Shown here: positions 30,701 through 44,024 of the stretch, piece by piece
Position numbering within the stretch: the first letter of the stretch is position 1
Layout: each line of letters starts with the position of its first letter
NCBI RefSeq assembly: GCF_964340395.1
Contig: NC_135561.1
Coordinates: forward strand, 14,422,961 to 14,486,960
DNA length: 64,000 bases
Origin: Glandiceps talaboti
Taxonomy: Eukaryota > Hemichordata > Enteropneusta > Spengelidae
Direction of reading: 5' to 3'
Program-made: the position numbers and the translations under genes
Notes under the pieces: model-generated
The model's database searches: none
Told to the model about the DNA's origin: nothing
The model's input: only the letters and a program-made list of their open reading frames with translations

Positions 30701-30979
30701 TAAAGTGTGACCAACTATTGTGCAATCGGTACGAGTTAATTAGATGCCGAACATGTCAGTATGACAGTAACACACTGTACCATTAATTTTAGTAAATCGT
30801 CTCTACAAATAAACATACATGAGGGCCGCATTGCACTGGCTACAGACATTTGTGATCTAAAACTCACATTCATATCCTGCAAGGACTTCTCCATCCCCTT
30901 GACCACCTGCATAACCACCACATGCTCCTCCCTGTTCTGCATCTTCGTCGCACGGTGTTTGTTCTACAGGCGCAGCCAT
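24732..30979 (-). CDS. ZBTB8OS: Archease (tRNA-splicing ligase cofactor)
   Basis: Eight exons in transcript order: 30,979-30,868; 29,884-29,860; 28,733-28,709; 28,311-28,233; 27,834-27,752; 26,422-26,370; 25,361-25,325; 24,821-24,732 (TAA). All have GT-AG borders and compatible phases, giving 167 residues. Diagnostic blocks are YLDHTADVQ, AMFGYMTD, LLFHLMDEFLYVFSAEPFF, EVKILEFDRENFKIKAEG, KHPQGTEVKAITYS and the terminal FVIIDI. Archease activates the RTCB (HSPC117) RNA ligase for multiple turnover in tRNA exon joining and XBP1 mRNA splicing. One oddity: the usual LHAWGD segment after ADVQ is missing. An 18-nt microexon would fit between exons 2 and 3 but I could not find it. The N-terminus (MAAPVEQTPC..., Gly-rich) is lineage-specific. 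It is head-to-head with IQCC, and its introns hold several foldback repeats. Confidence 0.93.
25541..25794 (+). repeat. Dispersed repeat R4, copy 2
   Basis: Homologous to 225-486 over most of its length (ggaaataagcactcggg to tttccctttaa), with scattered substitutions and small gaps. Located in the archease intron between exons 7 and 6. Confidence 0.7.
25913..26305. repeat. Nested foldback (MITE-like) repeat
   Basis: Inner arms: aataatgtacgccctcccag at 25,911 and ctgggaggacgtacattatt at 26,030, with the inward words gcaaactttg / caaagtttgc also paired. Outer-right arms: gccaattccagtgaatttg at 26,069 and caaaattcactggaattgg at 26,273. Two palindromic units abut one another. No open frame of note. 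Confidence 0.7.
26697..26845. repeat. Inverted repeat in archease intron
   Basis: Arms of about 40 bp: atctttgctggacttgctgttgttttgaatggtaacagtttca and its near-perfect inverse ending caacagcaagtccagtagaaaagat, with a loop of roughly 60 bp. A strong hairpin-former. Confidence 0.8.
27285..27640. repeat. Long inverted repeat in archease intron
   Basis: Left arm runs from cggaacctgttacaaacagg through gtaaacaaattaatttaatag to agcatgttggaa. The right arm is its imperfect inverse from ttccaacatgctaagccaag to cctgtttataacaggttctgttcg. Arms are about 90 bp and the spacer about 150 bp. Probably a MITE. Confidence 0.75.
29088..29272 (-). repeat. Dispersed repeat R4, copy 3
   Basis: Inverse of copies 1 and 2: from aagggaatgcctctccaggaaat to gaagtgcttattaccctc, more diverged, in archease intron 2. 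A partial related block lies at about 28,910-28,945 (cactactccaggaaataaag). Confidence 0.55.
29641..29785. repeat. (CATA)n/(CAGA)n microsatellite
   Basis: Compound tetranucleotide array in archease intron 1. All low-complexity open frames here are artefacts. Confidence 0.95.
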
Positions 30980-31063
30980 GATGAACTCTTGTTTACCGAG
31001 GTCAATTTGGGGTCAGAAAGAACGAAGAACCAATCAAATCATCGTATTCAGATGACCTGAAAT
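30980..31063. promoter_or_regulatory. Compact bidirectional promoter, archease/IQCC
   Basis: Only 84 bp lie between the two start codons, so both promoters and 5' UTRs must share or overlap this stretch. It contains a CCAAT box (31,030-31,034). AATATGGCGGC, a consensus YY1 site, overlaps the IQCC initiation codon at 31,062-31,072. No TATA box. Function is inferred from layout and motifs. Confidence 0.65.
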
Positions 31064-34000
31064 ATGGCGGCTGAAGTGAACGGACTGGAACTGGTCGAAG
31101 GAAAAATTATCCGAGCACAGGTAATTTTTCACTAAATGAAATCTTTTTCATTCTTTTGTGGTACTTGATAAAGGGTTTACCTGTCTGGATTTTGTTATTT
31201 TGCCAGGGGTGTTGTTTTGTCTCGTAAAGTTGTCCGTTACATGTTCGTCTGCTTGCCAAGACATGTTATTTTATGTTACTTCCAGTCCTGCTTGCAAACA
31301 GACGGTGTACATCATACATCATAACTGTACGAGACGTGCTAAGAAGCAGGACTATGTTACTTTCAAACTGAGCAACTATAACAATTATAACAATGCATAT
31401 TATAAACTGAGTTAGAGACTTAATTCTGGCTGAGCAGTGAAGGTGACAAGATTCAAAGAGGACAGTGTGATTCGTTCCTCACCCAAATTAGGGTGTACAT
31501 TTTGTACTTATAAGTTATAGTGTATGAAAAAATTTGCCACTTTTCCCAGATTCGCCCATTTCTGTTACCGAGGTTCCCACACTGTACTTAAAAGTTTTTC
31601 TTATTGGAAGGCATGAGAGTGAGGATGGTTGTGTGTGTGTGTGTCTGTGTGTGTCTGTGTCTGTGTCTGTGTCTGTGTCTCTGTGTGTGTGCACACTATG
31701 CTAAACTATTTGCCATAATTACAATCAACATACCCATATATGCGTTTTCAGATATATTACATTGATACCATCTCTGATTTCATTATGTTCTTACAGGCTG
31801 CGTGGAGGGGGTTCCTCACCAGGAAATACTTCCAGGAAGTGAAATTAGCATACGAGCAAATAGTCCAAGATATTGACAACGCTAATACAGGTGTGAGTGT
31901 ATCATGGCCAGCTGAACTTCTCTGTAAACCTCAAATTATTAATAAAAAGAAAGAACCTTCGATAACAAAGAAGGAAAAGGACACTGTGAATGAAAATGGC
32001 TACATTGACAGCTCACAAGATTATGCAGAAAACTATATCAGTGTACATGAAAATGAGTGTCATGATAATGATGTGTCGCTAAAGATAAAAGTGTTTGATG
32101 AAACCAAAGAAAACAGTAGTAGTTCTACAAGTATTAGTAGTGGTGGTGGTGACAGTGATACCACACATAATACAAATAAGAAAAGTGAAAACTCAGAGAA
32201 TAATGAAAGAGAGAGTGCTGTTGGCACACCAAACAGTGAGAAACCGAGTGCATTCGGCACACCAAATAGCAGACGTGCTTTAGCTGACATCAAGGACAGT
32301 CCAAGACTATCTGGCCAATCTGATGCTGAAGAGAACCCACTGATTATACTTGAAGCTGGTGATGAAAATGACAAGGAAAACAGAAGTCCATTCGCGAACC
32401 AGCTCCCTCAGAAGAAACTTTTCCGGGAAAATACTACAACTAATGCATTTGAAGTAACTCCTAATGATGTTGTGTATGTGGAAAGTGAGAATGAGTCAGA
32501 ACAAAGCATTGATAGACAACAGCAAGAAAATGATAACGCTGCTCAGACAGTCTCACAAAGTAATAACAACTTTGAACTTGAAGGAAGGAATGATGATAAT
32601 GATGATGATGATGATGAGGAGGAGGAGGATGAGGATGAAAATGACAAAAGTTCTACAGAAATGATTGAAGGAAAGACTGATGAAAAGCCTGAGACATCAG
32701 GAGCTGCACCAGGTCATATCTCGGGTGATGTCACTCAGACAGGTCATTTTGACAACACTTTAGAAGTGACACAGAATGCCAATATGACGTCAGTTTGGGA
32801 AACAGAGAAATCCTTTGCAGTCACAGGTAAGATGGAGGAATCATGTGTCACACTTATAGGAACAAGTTGTTTATTAATATTGTGTTTTAAGTTACACCTA
32901 GCCAACCATAATATTAAGCTAACAGGCAAAAATATTTTTTAAGCACAAAGAAAGCTATAAAACAGTGACTTCTTTAACTAAATAACTTCAGATAGATACT
33001 AGAGTTGAGAATAATTTCTTTAGGGAGGTTATTTCTATTTGTCCCCTTTTTTAAACAGACAAACTACATGTAGGCTATCAATGCTAAGCGCTGACAACAT
33101 AAAATAAATGATCATGCCTTTTTAGATATGACCTTGTTTAATATACATGGCCAACTTATCAGAAAAATTTATTAATACACTCTATAAAACTGTGCTTATT
33201 TTTATATGATTCAATTACTTTAAAAGTGTTGTGTACTGTAAAGAATTGTTACCATCAATAGGCCATTGCAGACTGCAAACAGGAAATTGAGAACACAACA
33301 CCCTCACTCAAATTGGGGGTATCATCACCTCATAGTACCGTTTCTTAAGAGCTTTGTCCCTTGGTATTCAGATATTCTGTAGAAGTGTAAATCAGGGATG
33401 TTTTTCATATTGTTCAGACATCGAGGAAAGCAGCAGTGCTCTTATAAAACCAAGTAACCTATACCGTGTATACCCCCAAGGTACACACAGAGACAGGAAG
33501 TTGAGCACCACCATTAAAAATTTTGGAAAGGCTTATTCTTTCATATGTATATCTACTTTCACATGTACATGTATATAAACACAAAGAAATACAAACATGG
33601 TTCTACAGATTTTCTTTTCAGGTATGGGACTATTTGACATGACTGTGTTGCATGCCAAACTGTTGACATGGCTTCTAGTTCTGATTTGTATTACTTTGAC
33701 CCAGGTAGTCAGTGTACCATTGCAACAATCAGTAACTGTTGATGTTTTTTTTTTCTGTTTTACACTAACTAACAGAACCCATTGTGTATCCAGACAATGT
33801 TGATGATCTACAGAAGATGAGAAGTAATGTTGCTATGGAGCTTCTATGGGTTCAACAAGCTATATCCAGCAGAAAGAATGTATGTTGCAGTATACTATTT
33901 GTCTTATTTTTCAAAGTCTTCCTCATTCCAATTCATGTACATGTATCTACCAAAAGATACCTTTCCACCATTTATTGATAGTTAGTGCTCTTCAAACGTA

Positions 34001-35053
34001 CTGAGTGAATTTTGAAAACATACTTCACGCATACAGTATAGACCTATGAGTTATCCCAGGGTATATACTTGATGACGGCATAACTCCTCTGTTTTCTAAC
34101 AAGTCAGAATAGACAAATCAAAAAGTTTCATGTTACATAATTTAATACAAATTCTCAATATATAAAGTTTAGTTGGTAGTAATACACGTGTAAGTTCAGG
34201 TCTCTCCAATTCTTAACCTACCACATCTTAACTGTACTCGTGTCAGTATACCATGCATAAGTCAAAAATATGGAATATACACCCTGGTCGTTCCATGTCA
34301 TGACAATGTGTGTCTATGTCACACCAATGTATGTCTATGTCACTGGTTCTGCTGTGTTCGAAATATTGATCAAAACGTTAAAAATTGCCATTACCCCCCC
34401 CCCCCCCCCCGAGTTTTCTTTAATATTACTGGTGATGGTATAATTAATATGTTATTCTCCAATGTTGTTCTTCATTCAGCCAGAAAGTACTCGTAACCTA
34501 AGGGTTTTGTCACTAGCGATTAGTAGTGAGAAAAAACCCCTTACATTACTCCTGTTTTCCTTGGCTGAATGAAGAAAAATATTGGGGGATAAAATTTAGA
34601 TATTGAAATTCCTCATACTATAGCACTTTGCACTCTTGTTTTCAATCTGTTTCACATCTTTTCCATAACTATCATTTCCTTTCACATGTTTTGGCCTTTT
34701 TTTTATTCTTATCTTTCCTCACCTGTGTTAGCTTACAGCCCACTTTCACTTCATACCCTGACAGCTGAGGAAGGAGGTAGTGTGCAAAATGTGACGTTCA
34801 CAGGAAGGCTGATGAGGGTGGAATAACACAATTTATCGTACAGACAAAAAACAGGGGCTGTATGAATCCAAAAGCTAATAGACTTTTTCTAATCTTAACT
34901 TTTGGTGGTTTGTCACCACCACACCAAGTTACTTGTGTTTTTATTGAATATTACCGCTACATGACTGTTCACTAAGCCATACAAATTTTTTCTTTATTTC
35001 AGTATTTGAAATTGAAAAAGAAGATGGGGAACAACCAGGAATCTGTCCATTAA
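31064..35053 (+). CDS. IQCC: IQ domain-containing protein C
   Basis: Four exons: 31,064-31,120; 31,797-32,826; 33,776-33,879; 35,003-35,053 (TAA). GT-AG borders, phases consistent, 413 residues. The N-terminus MAAEVNGLELVEGKIIRAQ splices to AAWRGFLTRKYFQE, so the single IQ motif (AQxxWRGxxxRKxF, calmodulin-binding type) is built across the first junction. The large second exon is disordered, with GTPNS repeats, a KENRSPF stretch and a D/E-rich run encoded by GAT/GAG repeats at about 32,590-32,645. Exon 3 gives NVAMELLWVQQAISSRKN, then YLKLKKKMG in exon 4; this matches the conserved AMELLWLQQAI-SRK segment of vertebrate IQCC and decides the identification. Its cellular role is poorly known. 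A longer open frame past 32,826 is intron read-through. Confidence 0.9.
31628..31690. repeat. (GT)n/(CTGT)n microsatellite
   Basis: Imperfect GT run interrupted by CT steps, in IQCC intron 1. Confidence 0.9.
33350..33512 (-). repeat. Dispersed repeat R6, copy 2
   Basis: Reverse complement of the 23,170-23,325 repeat, in IQCC intron 2. About 160 bp with moderate divergence. Confidence 0.75.
34240..34600. repeat. Dispersed repeat R3, copy 4
   Basis: Matches 4,225-4,530 in order: the atgtcatgacaatgtgtgtc words, ggttctgctgtgttcgaa, then a C homopolymer and the palindromic core with aagggttttgtcac and gagaaaaaaccccttac. Located in IQCC intron 3. Confidence 0.65.
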
Positions 35054-37009
35054 TTAATGATCTAGATTATTCCTACAGTAATTCATTCAACTAAGATGTA
35101 CCTATCACAAAATCCACAATATCAAATCACTTGTCGTGATAAGATCAGCACAGTGGCCTTTTGTTGCTAATGATATAAATACTTGATTGCAGTGTTTTCT
35201 GCAATATTTTCACTCCTTAAAGTTACACTTGTGAAAGTACAAAATAAGCACTCATGCAAACACATTGAGTACACCCTACTTACACTCACGTGTTGTGGGG
35301 TTCTATCATAGCATTAGCAAGTAAATAGAACAAGATACAAATATGCTATTATGTACAGTCAGTCCCAGCCATTTTTCTACAAAATTATCAGCCCGTAAAC
35401 GTTTGTGACAGATACAAGACGTTAATTTTAGGCAGATATCGATCAAATAAAGCACAGTAAAATGTTTTTATTTTAAATCAGTTAGATTTAATCATTTATT
35501 GAAATTTCAATTTGAAATGTAATTATAATTGTAAATACATTAAATAATTCAAAAAGAATTCCTGTCTGGATAGATTCATTCTTTCTGTTGTAAATGTTCT
35601 AGTTTATAAATTGCCAAGAGATTTGTCATCTAGCAATCATATCCAATGCCTAGAATTGGGATAACTTTTGTATTCTACCCTCAAATCAGATCACGATTTC
35701 AAACAGCAATGGCTCAGCCCTCTTGGATGCATTTATGTGATTGTCTGATCCTGTGATCATTGAATATGGTAATTATGTTTACACCACACTGCTCCACACG
35801 CCCTGTTTATTTTAATCATGTGGTGATACTACTCACATCATTTGACTGTGTAGAATAGAATAAATCCCCAATTAATAGAAAATTTGCAGCCATTTCCTGG
35901 CTGATGATATTGAAAGTACTTGCTTCGTAAAGTAAAATATTGAAGGCACACTGCTAGGCATTGGATATGATCGCTAGACTGGAAAGCCAGTGATGAGTCT
36001 CCAGGCTAGATTATAAAGGTATTATGTAACTCATGAAGACATCCTGTTCCATACTGAAAAAAAAAATTGTAAATAGTATAATCTCACAGAAAGTTGTAAA
36101 TGGTTTTGTTTTCATGACATAGATGCAAGTCTGACAATGGAGATACTGAGATGGGGGTAGGGTGGGGGACATTTGACACTGATTTGCAGCTGACATGATT
36201 TCATGATATAGATGCGTCTGACAATGGAGATACTGAGGTGGAGGAGGGGGGGGGGGGCATTTGACATTGATTTGCAGCTGAGATGAGGACAATCTGAGGT
36301 TAGTCAACTCCTGTATGGTTTATTATGCAAACATTCACACCTGCAGATGACCACTTTTTCGTCATGATCAATCATTTTCCTGTTATGTTGACAACATTGC
36401 GTCAATGTATTGATTAAATCACGTTGATTGATCTCAAATCTTCACGAAAGATTATTGTGCAAATGCAAGGACTGGATCATTTATAAAGGGGAACAAAAAA
36501 AGGGGCTGGGTTTATCTTCTAGGAAGTAACATGGTAGAAAAACAATAACAGGCGTTTCGAGCTGTGACACACCATCAGTGCTAAGGGTACATGTATAACA
36601 ACATTGATGTTATCTTGGCTACATTTCTTTGTGATTAAGACATTTTCACCTATTCTGCATCACCCATCCTCTTTAAAATAGCAACATAAAAATTCCAAAT
36701 CTGATTTAGAAGAGGCCTGCTGAACATTGGTCAACGTGAAGTGGTCTGAAAATCAATATTGAATTGAATTGAATTTATTTTCCACCAGGAACATAAGATA
36801 ATAACAATACAACAGGAAATATCACTAATGAGAAAACGTTCTGGTGAAGACCACGGAAATAGTTCACTTGGAACTAATCTAGTCCATGGTCCTGACAAAT
36901 ATGGGAAGTAACTAAATACAAGGTGTACATATCAATAATAAAAATGCTGATATTGAAAGGTAGATTCACCAAAGCTTTGAGAGTAAACCAAGTATTGTGA
37001 GCAAATAAC
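35054..37009. other. IQCC / TREX-like intergenic region
   Basis: The two genes converge here. Nothing coding was recognised. A direct duplication of about 80-100 bp is visible at 36,110-36,185 and 36,195-36,290 (gatagatgc..., tctgacaatggagatactgag, catttgaca). A G homopolymer lies at about 36,246. Confidence 0.6.
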
Positions 37010-38425
<1,416 letters not shown>

Positions 38426-38867
38426 TGTGATGGTTTTCAGTGTCAGCGCTGCGATGAATAATTGTCAAAGTGTGTGTTGAAATCGTACCCTAGAAAAGAA
38501 AAATGAAAGTAGAGGATGACAACATTGCAATGACAATGGATGGAAACACAGGTAATATACATGTCAAGCATAGAATTCAACACGCCTCGTTATAGTTTGC
38601 ATCCCTCCTCCTCCCCCCCCCGGGCTCCGCCCCCTCCCCCGAAATGTATAAACTCTGCTAAACCAGTATACATGCTCAATTAATACCAACTAGTCGTGAA
38701 CGTACTGACCGATACTTCAATTACAACACGATAGCTAGACAGTACTAGTAGGACCGTGACTCAACCATTCCCTTCCCAAAACATTTTTTTTTTTCAAAAA
38801 AGGTAAAATATTACAGCAATCTGGCTTTAAAAATGCAGGGAAAAAAACAGGACTGCGCATACTTACC

Positions 38868-39041
38868 AGTTATCGGTTCTAATTCCGACTAGGAAGGAAA
38901 TATGGTCTAAAAGTCAGCAATGTACTCTGTGTATAAGCTTACTTGACAAAAATATCCGTACTATATCGTGCGTTGTACTGTATCCACCTAGCTTTTTCTT
39001 CTGTGAACCAATTCAGAAATACAGTGTGTGGACTATATATA
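38868..39041 (-). promoter_or_regulatory. Candidate promoter and 5' UTR exon, TREX-like 1
   Basis: TATATATA at 39,034-39,041 on the minus strand lies about 170 bp before the GTAAGT donor at 38,867, a spacing that would allow a start site near 39,005 and a 5' UTR exon of about 140 bp. This is inference from motifs alone. Confidence 0.35.
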
Positions 39042-40023
39042 CGCCTTTTATGTCTAAGGTCGGTACACCTCGGCTCTAAATATAGTCGATCCGCGTAACT
39101 GTATACCAGGAAATTATTACAGATTAATTAGATATGGAAAACTTTGCTCTGATTCTGTCTATTTTGTTGGTACACGTCACAAGACAATGTATGACGTCAC
39201 TCTTTCAATTTAGCAAATTTTTAAGCGAAAGATAGATAATGTTTGACAATGGGTCTATGGTTTGACCGACTTATTTGTCGACTGATAATATATGGGATAA
39301 ACCATTTGGTATTGAAGAGGAGGGGGATGTTCAGTTAAAAATGTTGATTGATCAATACTGGACTAGAATTGTCAGTAATTTGCTCAATTCGCGACGCGGG
39401 GACATTGGTCAAATTTGAACAGATACATATCTAATTATAAACAAATTCGTTTTACCTCTAAGCTTAGTGGGCAAAAAAGATAACTTTGAAAAAATAAAAT
39501 TGCTGTCATTGTGGCCGACATTTTTTAGGACCAATTCCTCACGTCCCCTCTCTCTATATCAAATGGTTTACCCCTAAAATTGACATGGCATATATACATG
39601 TACTTCACCACGTGACGTGACCTTATTGTAAGGTACAAAGGTTGTATACATACATAAGGTATTTTAAAACATGATATGATTTTGGTTAATCTAGTCTTAT
39701 CATGAAGGACTCTCGTATCAGTACTTAGAACTGTTTGTCACGCCCACCTACCAACTAGGGAATTCCCCTATTTTCCAGGTATTCAATGATCTCAACTGCG
39801 CATGAAATACTAAAAAATGTTAAGGTGGGGAGAAAAGTGTGTACAAATGAAGTACACCGTTTGATGGATGAACACATCAGAATACATGCCCAACAATACG
39901 TATCCACTTCTAACCTTGTGTCGTGTGAACATATGGCCAATATTTAGGGCGCAATGACATGATGACAATCTACCCGGCATACCCCTTGAAATTAGAATGA
40001 GTTGGGACATAAGTTAAAACGAA

Positions 40024-40062
<39 letters not shown>

Positions 40063-41429
40063 GTGTTGTTGGTGGTGGTGGTGGTGATGATGATGGTGGT
40101 GGTGGTGATGGTGATGGTGGTGATAACGGTGGTGGTGGTGGTGGTGATGGTGGTGGAGGTGGTGGTGGTGGTGGTGGTGGTGGTAACGGTGGTGGTGGTG
40201 GTGGTGGTGGTGGTGGTGGTGGTGGTGGTGATGTTTCGTTGCAATTGATCTTAATTCAGTGTTTGTCAGTGAAATTTGCAAAGAACACAAATACATGCAT
40301 GCCTGATATACTCAAACAACTTTCATTCAGGATCATGACAGTAGCCAACATTACATATAGTATGAACACTTATTTTTTTTATTCATAAAAAGCTGCAACA
40401 GACAATATATAATGCAAGATTATTAAAAACTATCTACACATGTATGGTGGTTGGAGATTTTTTACAATACTTTACATCGTGTAGTACTTACAATGAAACA
40501 ACTAACGTTACAGTTACTGTAATATAGTGTAAAAATTACAATCGACCAAAACATCGAAGAGAAAATCAAACTGTCACTTCATCGCGATTTCGTGAGGAAA
40601 TGTCATCCAACGAAGCCTCGATCTTGGTACATTCAAATTTGTCGTCTGGTTATAAAATTCAAAATCACCGTACAGGTAGATTATGGCAGTAAACTTAAGA
40701 AACCTTTTACAAATAATTAGTTGTTCTCTGGGCAATACTGGCTATCAACCTTTAGTATGAAAAAGGTGTATTTCAGACTTTTAATAATCAGAAGAAGATA
40801 TAGTTGCCGTTCTTGTCACTGTGTAAAATTACCACACAGAGGAGGTGTTTTAAGAATCACTCTAACCAATTTTAACTGATAGAAAATCTAGCTATCTGCA
40901 CTGTTTACAAGACAGAGTTTGGTTACTGACGTGTTATGATACAGTTGTAGCGTCCGTCCCTCCCCACCAGTTAGTTTGTGCTCAGACCACGTCTTTTAGT
41001 GGTCCGAGGTTTGTGATATAATATCATCTGCAGTTGCTTTAGACTGTTCTTCCTGATGACGCAAATGTTCTTTTGAGGCTCAACGGACGTGTCTGAGGTA
41101 GGTTTAAAATCTAACATTTGAAATTCTGAAGCTTTCCTACTAGAATTGTTCCATTCACAGTGCAGCCTCGCTGTATATATCCTAAATCAGTGTCACAGTT
41201 GATAAAACATTATTATATTATTATTATTATAATTCATAGACCCTGGATTAAAATTGGTTAAAGACAACAATCTGGTGCACTTTCAATAATATTATGTAAT
41301 TCCACAATAACATTAATTCTATTTAATTTTAATACTCCATTTCGAGTTCATTTGCCTTCTTTTTTATCTTTATTGGGTTGTTTAGTTAAATCTTACATTA
41401 TGGCATATCTGCTAGTTTGCTCTCAGCTT
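39042..41429. other. Region between the two TREX-like genes
   Basis: No coding exon recognised. The main feature is a GAT/GGT trinucleotide array at 40,024-40,231; the remainder is unremarkable AT-rich sequence. Confidence 0.6.
40024..40231. repeat. (GAT)n/(GGT)n trinucleotide array
   Basis: About 208 bp of GAT turning into GGT with interruptions. Poly-His, poly-Asp and poly-Gly open frames over it are not genes. Confidence 0.95.
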
Positions 41430-43283
41430 TCAAAACTTTGAAGCATTCATGTGAGCCCAATCTAGGAAAGTTTCAGCAAAAGTGCAGGACGATACAAGTC
41501 TAATCAACCCAATGACGTCACCTTCAGCATCGTGATTAATGTCAAATTGCAAGAATCTTTTACAGAGTTCAGAAAGTGAACGATTCTGTTTAGGCATATG
41601 GTATTGAAAGAACTTCAAACTATCAACGGTGTACACGCCATTCCAAACACTGTCGACTTTCTCCAACTCATTCTTTAGGACGGGAAAGTCGAACCGATCA
41701 CCCGCATGAGCCACGATACACATCGGGGAAACTTGACGACGGAGGAAATATCGCAAAGCGCCATCTACGTCTAAATCCATTGGTTTCTTTCCATGGTTCT
41801 GTAGCGACCGGTTATTTAGCCCGGTCATCTTTTCAGCGACGGGATCGACATCTTTCTCCGGCAATAAACACAATGATAGTCTGTCGCGTATTCTTGGTAC
41901 GGAACCTTTCACTGAGTTTCCCTTCAGGGATTTTCTTGAGATGGCGATCATAGAAATTTCCGTCACATCTGGCCAAGACCCGTCAGTTTCTGGTAGGCCA
42001 GTAGCTTCCAAATCCATGAAAATGAAAGTTTCGAATCGTTTACTTGACTTTGGTCGTTCAGTTCTTTCTGCACTGTTGTCAAGTTTTTGTATTTTTGTCT
42101 GCGGGTCCTGTGTATAAAGTAAAAAAAAAGATATCTCAACATTCTCGGATTTCATTGGTTTAAACTTTGAACTGAGTTCTTGACAATTTGACGATGCTAG
42201 CCGCTAAAATATATCCATATACCAATATATATATGTATACATATATGTACTCTCTCTCTCTCCCTCTCCCTTGGAAAACAATAGCAAACCTGAACTAGAC
42301 ACTCACAAAATATATATAATAAAATAAAAAATCTACCAACCCCACCTATTCTAAAATTGAGCGTAACCGGACCTACACATTTTTATTAGGCCTTACTAGC
42401 AAATGAACTTTACGCATGTCCGAGGTTCTTCTACTTAGACTAACGTGTTCTATTCGATGCCTATCACTATAATTATGTAATTTTTCCGTCCAGCGTTCAC
42501 CATATAACCCGTCCTTTGAAAATCTCCTTGCGACTAGTCAAAGCCAGCAGACAGCTCCCAACTGAGAGCTTCAGCGACCCAAATCTATAGTAGTCCACTG
42601 TATTTGATTCCATTGCAATGTATATAGTTTATATACTAGACTGTTAATACAGTTAGTCTTAATCATTGTTTTGGCAAATTCAATACTCTAAAATGGCATT
42701 ACTAAACCGGCGATGAGATAAAAAAAAAAAAAAAAAAAGGTATTCCAAACATTTTCTTTATGCTCTCTTTCACTTTCTCTTTTCTTTCTCTGTAGTAAGC
42801 TTACGTTAATTTGTCTTTCTATCTGTACGAGCAAACACACATGCCTCCCCTTTCGCTTTCTCTCTGCTGTCCCTCTCTTTGCTGAGCGCACTTGTAAAAA
42901 TATTGACCATTTTTTGGTTCACTATTTAAAGGTCGTCAAATGAACTATACATATTAAGCAATGTATGCTTTCTCATTGTTTTAATATAATAATGATACTG
43001 CATATTTATAAAGCACCTTCCATTATTAATAATGAATTTCGTGACCATAACTATGTACAATTGTTACCCCATGGCACAGACCTATATCGGCACAAGTTCA
43101 GCATAAGATCCGGGATCCTCAACTCCAAGGGAGCGTACAATTACTCTCCATTGTTTTTGACAACATACATAATACACTTAATTTTGTTACTAATTTTGTT
43201 ACTATTTCTGAATTTTAAAATACCGTACGTACCTGTGATGCTTCGTAGACAGATTCCTCGCTATTTCCACGCTTGAGAGACAT
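41430..43283 (-). CDS. TREX-like 3'-5' exonuclease, paralog 2
   Basis: Two exons: 43,283-43,233 (MSLKRGNSEESVYEASQ, then a GTACGT donor) and 42,107-41,430 (stop included), phase 0, 242 residues. Catalytic residues are all present: FMDLEATGLP (D49, E51), IVAHAGDRFDF (D157), NHDAEGD (H209, D214). It shares with paralog 1 the intron position, the PDVTE.(S/A)MIA block, the MTGL block and the Ala in place of Asn in ExoII, so the pair arose by tandem duplication. Divergence is high, so the duplication is old. Likely function is removal of 3' nucleotides from DNA; the substrate cannot be inferred. The intron contains a partial R1 element. Confidence 0.88.
42285..42395 (+). mobile_element. R1 MITE, 3' fragment (copy e)
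   Basis: Only the right part of R1 (caaacctgaactagacactcac to gcgtaaccggacctacacatttttattaggcct) is present, in intron 1 of TREX-like paralog 2, preceded by a short CT run. Confidence 0.7.
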
Positions 43284-43856
43284 TGTGAGATGAATTCGAA
43301 GTCCTCCAAATCTGTAAAATACTAGTACTTGAAACAATGTTTGTATGTCCGTCTTTTACGAGCTTGGTGCACATGAGTGATAAATGAAACAACTGTGCTA
43401 TATCTATTCAAACAACAATGTGACGTCAGTCTTAACCACGGTTATTTTGTCTGACGTCATCACAGTAATTCCAGGTAACATAGTATGAGTGCAAACAGAC
43501 ACTGTGATCGGATTCCGAGAGTTGTGGAAGAAATCGATTTCTTTAAAGTCGAATTCTTTGCAGTTTACCCTTTCGTTTTTGCGTCGAATGTCTGTTTGTC
43601 AAATGGACATTTACGTGACTGTGAACATACAGCCCTCCCCCCTCCCCCCTGTGTAACGTGTACTACAGAGCTATATAGACCGACATACGAAGAATGATGT
43701 TACTCAGTGAAACAATAGCAAAACATTTTCGTATATGATTAGGTATCAGTTGTAGTAATTAAAATATATCATTTAATTATTAGTATTGCATTTGTATACA
43801 TATAATCACTAATAAATCGAAAATGAAGATACAGTAAGAAGGAAAAACGATCCTTA

Positions 43857-44024
43857 CCCAACTGACACCCGGACACATCTTATTAACATATCCGGGTATC
43901 TTTTCAGCACGGTACTGGATAACCAGGGTCACGATCCGCCTTTTATGAACGAACACGGATCCGAGCTTTACAATCTCGGCGGTAGTGTCATCAGAATAAG
44001 TGATTAATACTGTCACAATGTATC
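43857..44024 (-). CDS. Possible orphan exon, unknown protein
   Basis: On the minus strand a pyrimidine-rich tract (C runs) ends in AAG|G at about 44,025. A 168-bp open stretch follows, reading YIVTVLITYSDDTTAEIV, KLGSVFVHKRR and CPGVSW, then a GGGTAAGG donor. Base composition is more GC-rich than its surroundings. No partner exon or family was recognised. The plus strand is also open (STVLDNQGHDPPFMNEHG... to a TAA), so strand is uncertain. It could be an exon of a fast-evolving gene or a retrocopy fragment. Confidence 0.22.

Noticed and set aside
39970-40388. Poly-His, poly-Asp and poly-Gly frames
   Set aside because: They arise from the GAT/GGT trinucleotide array and have no flanking coding context.
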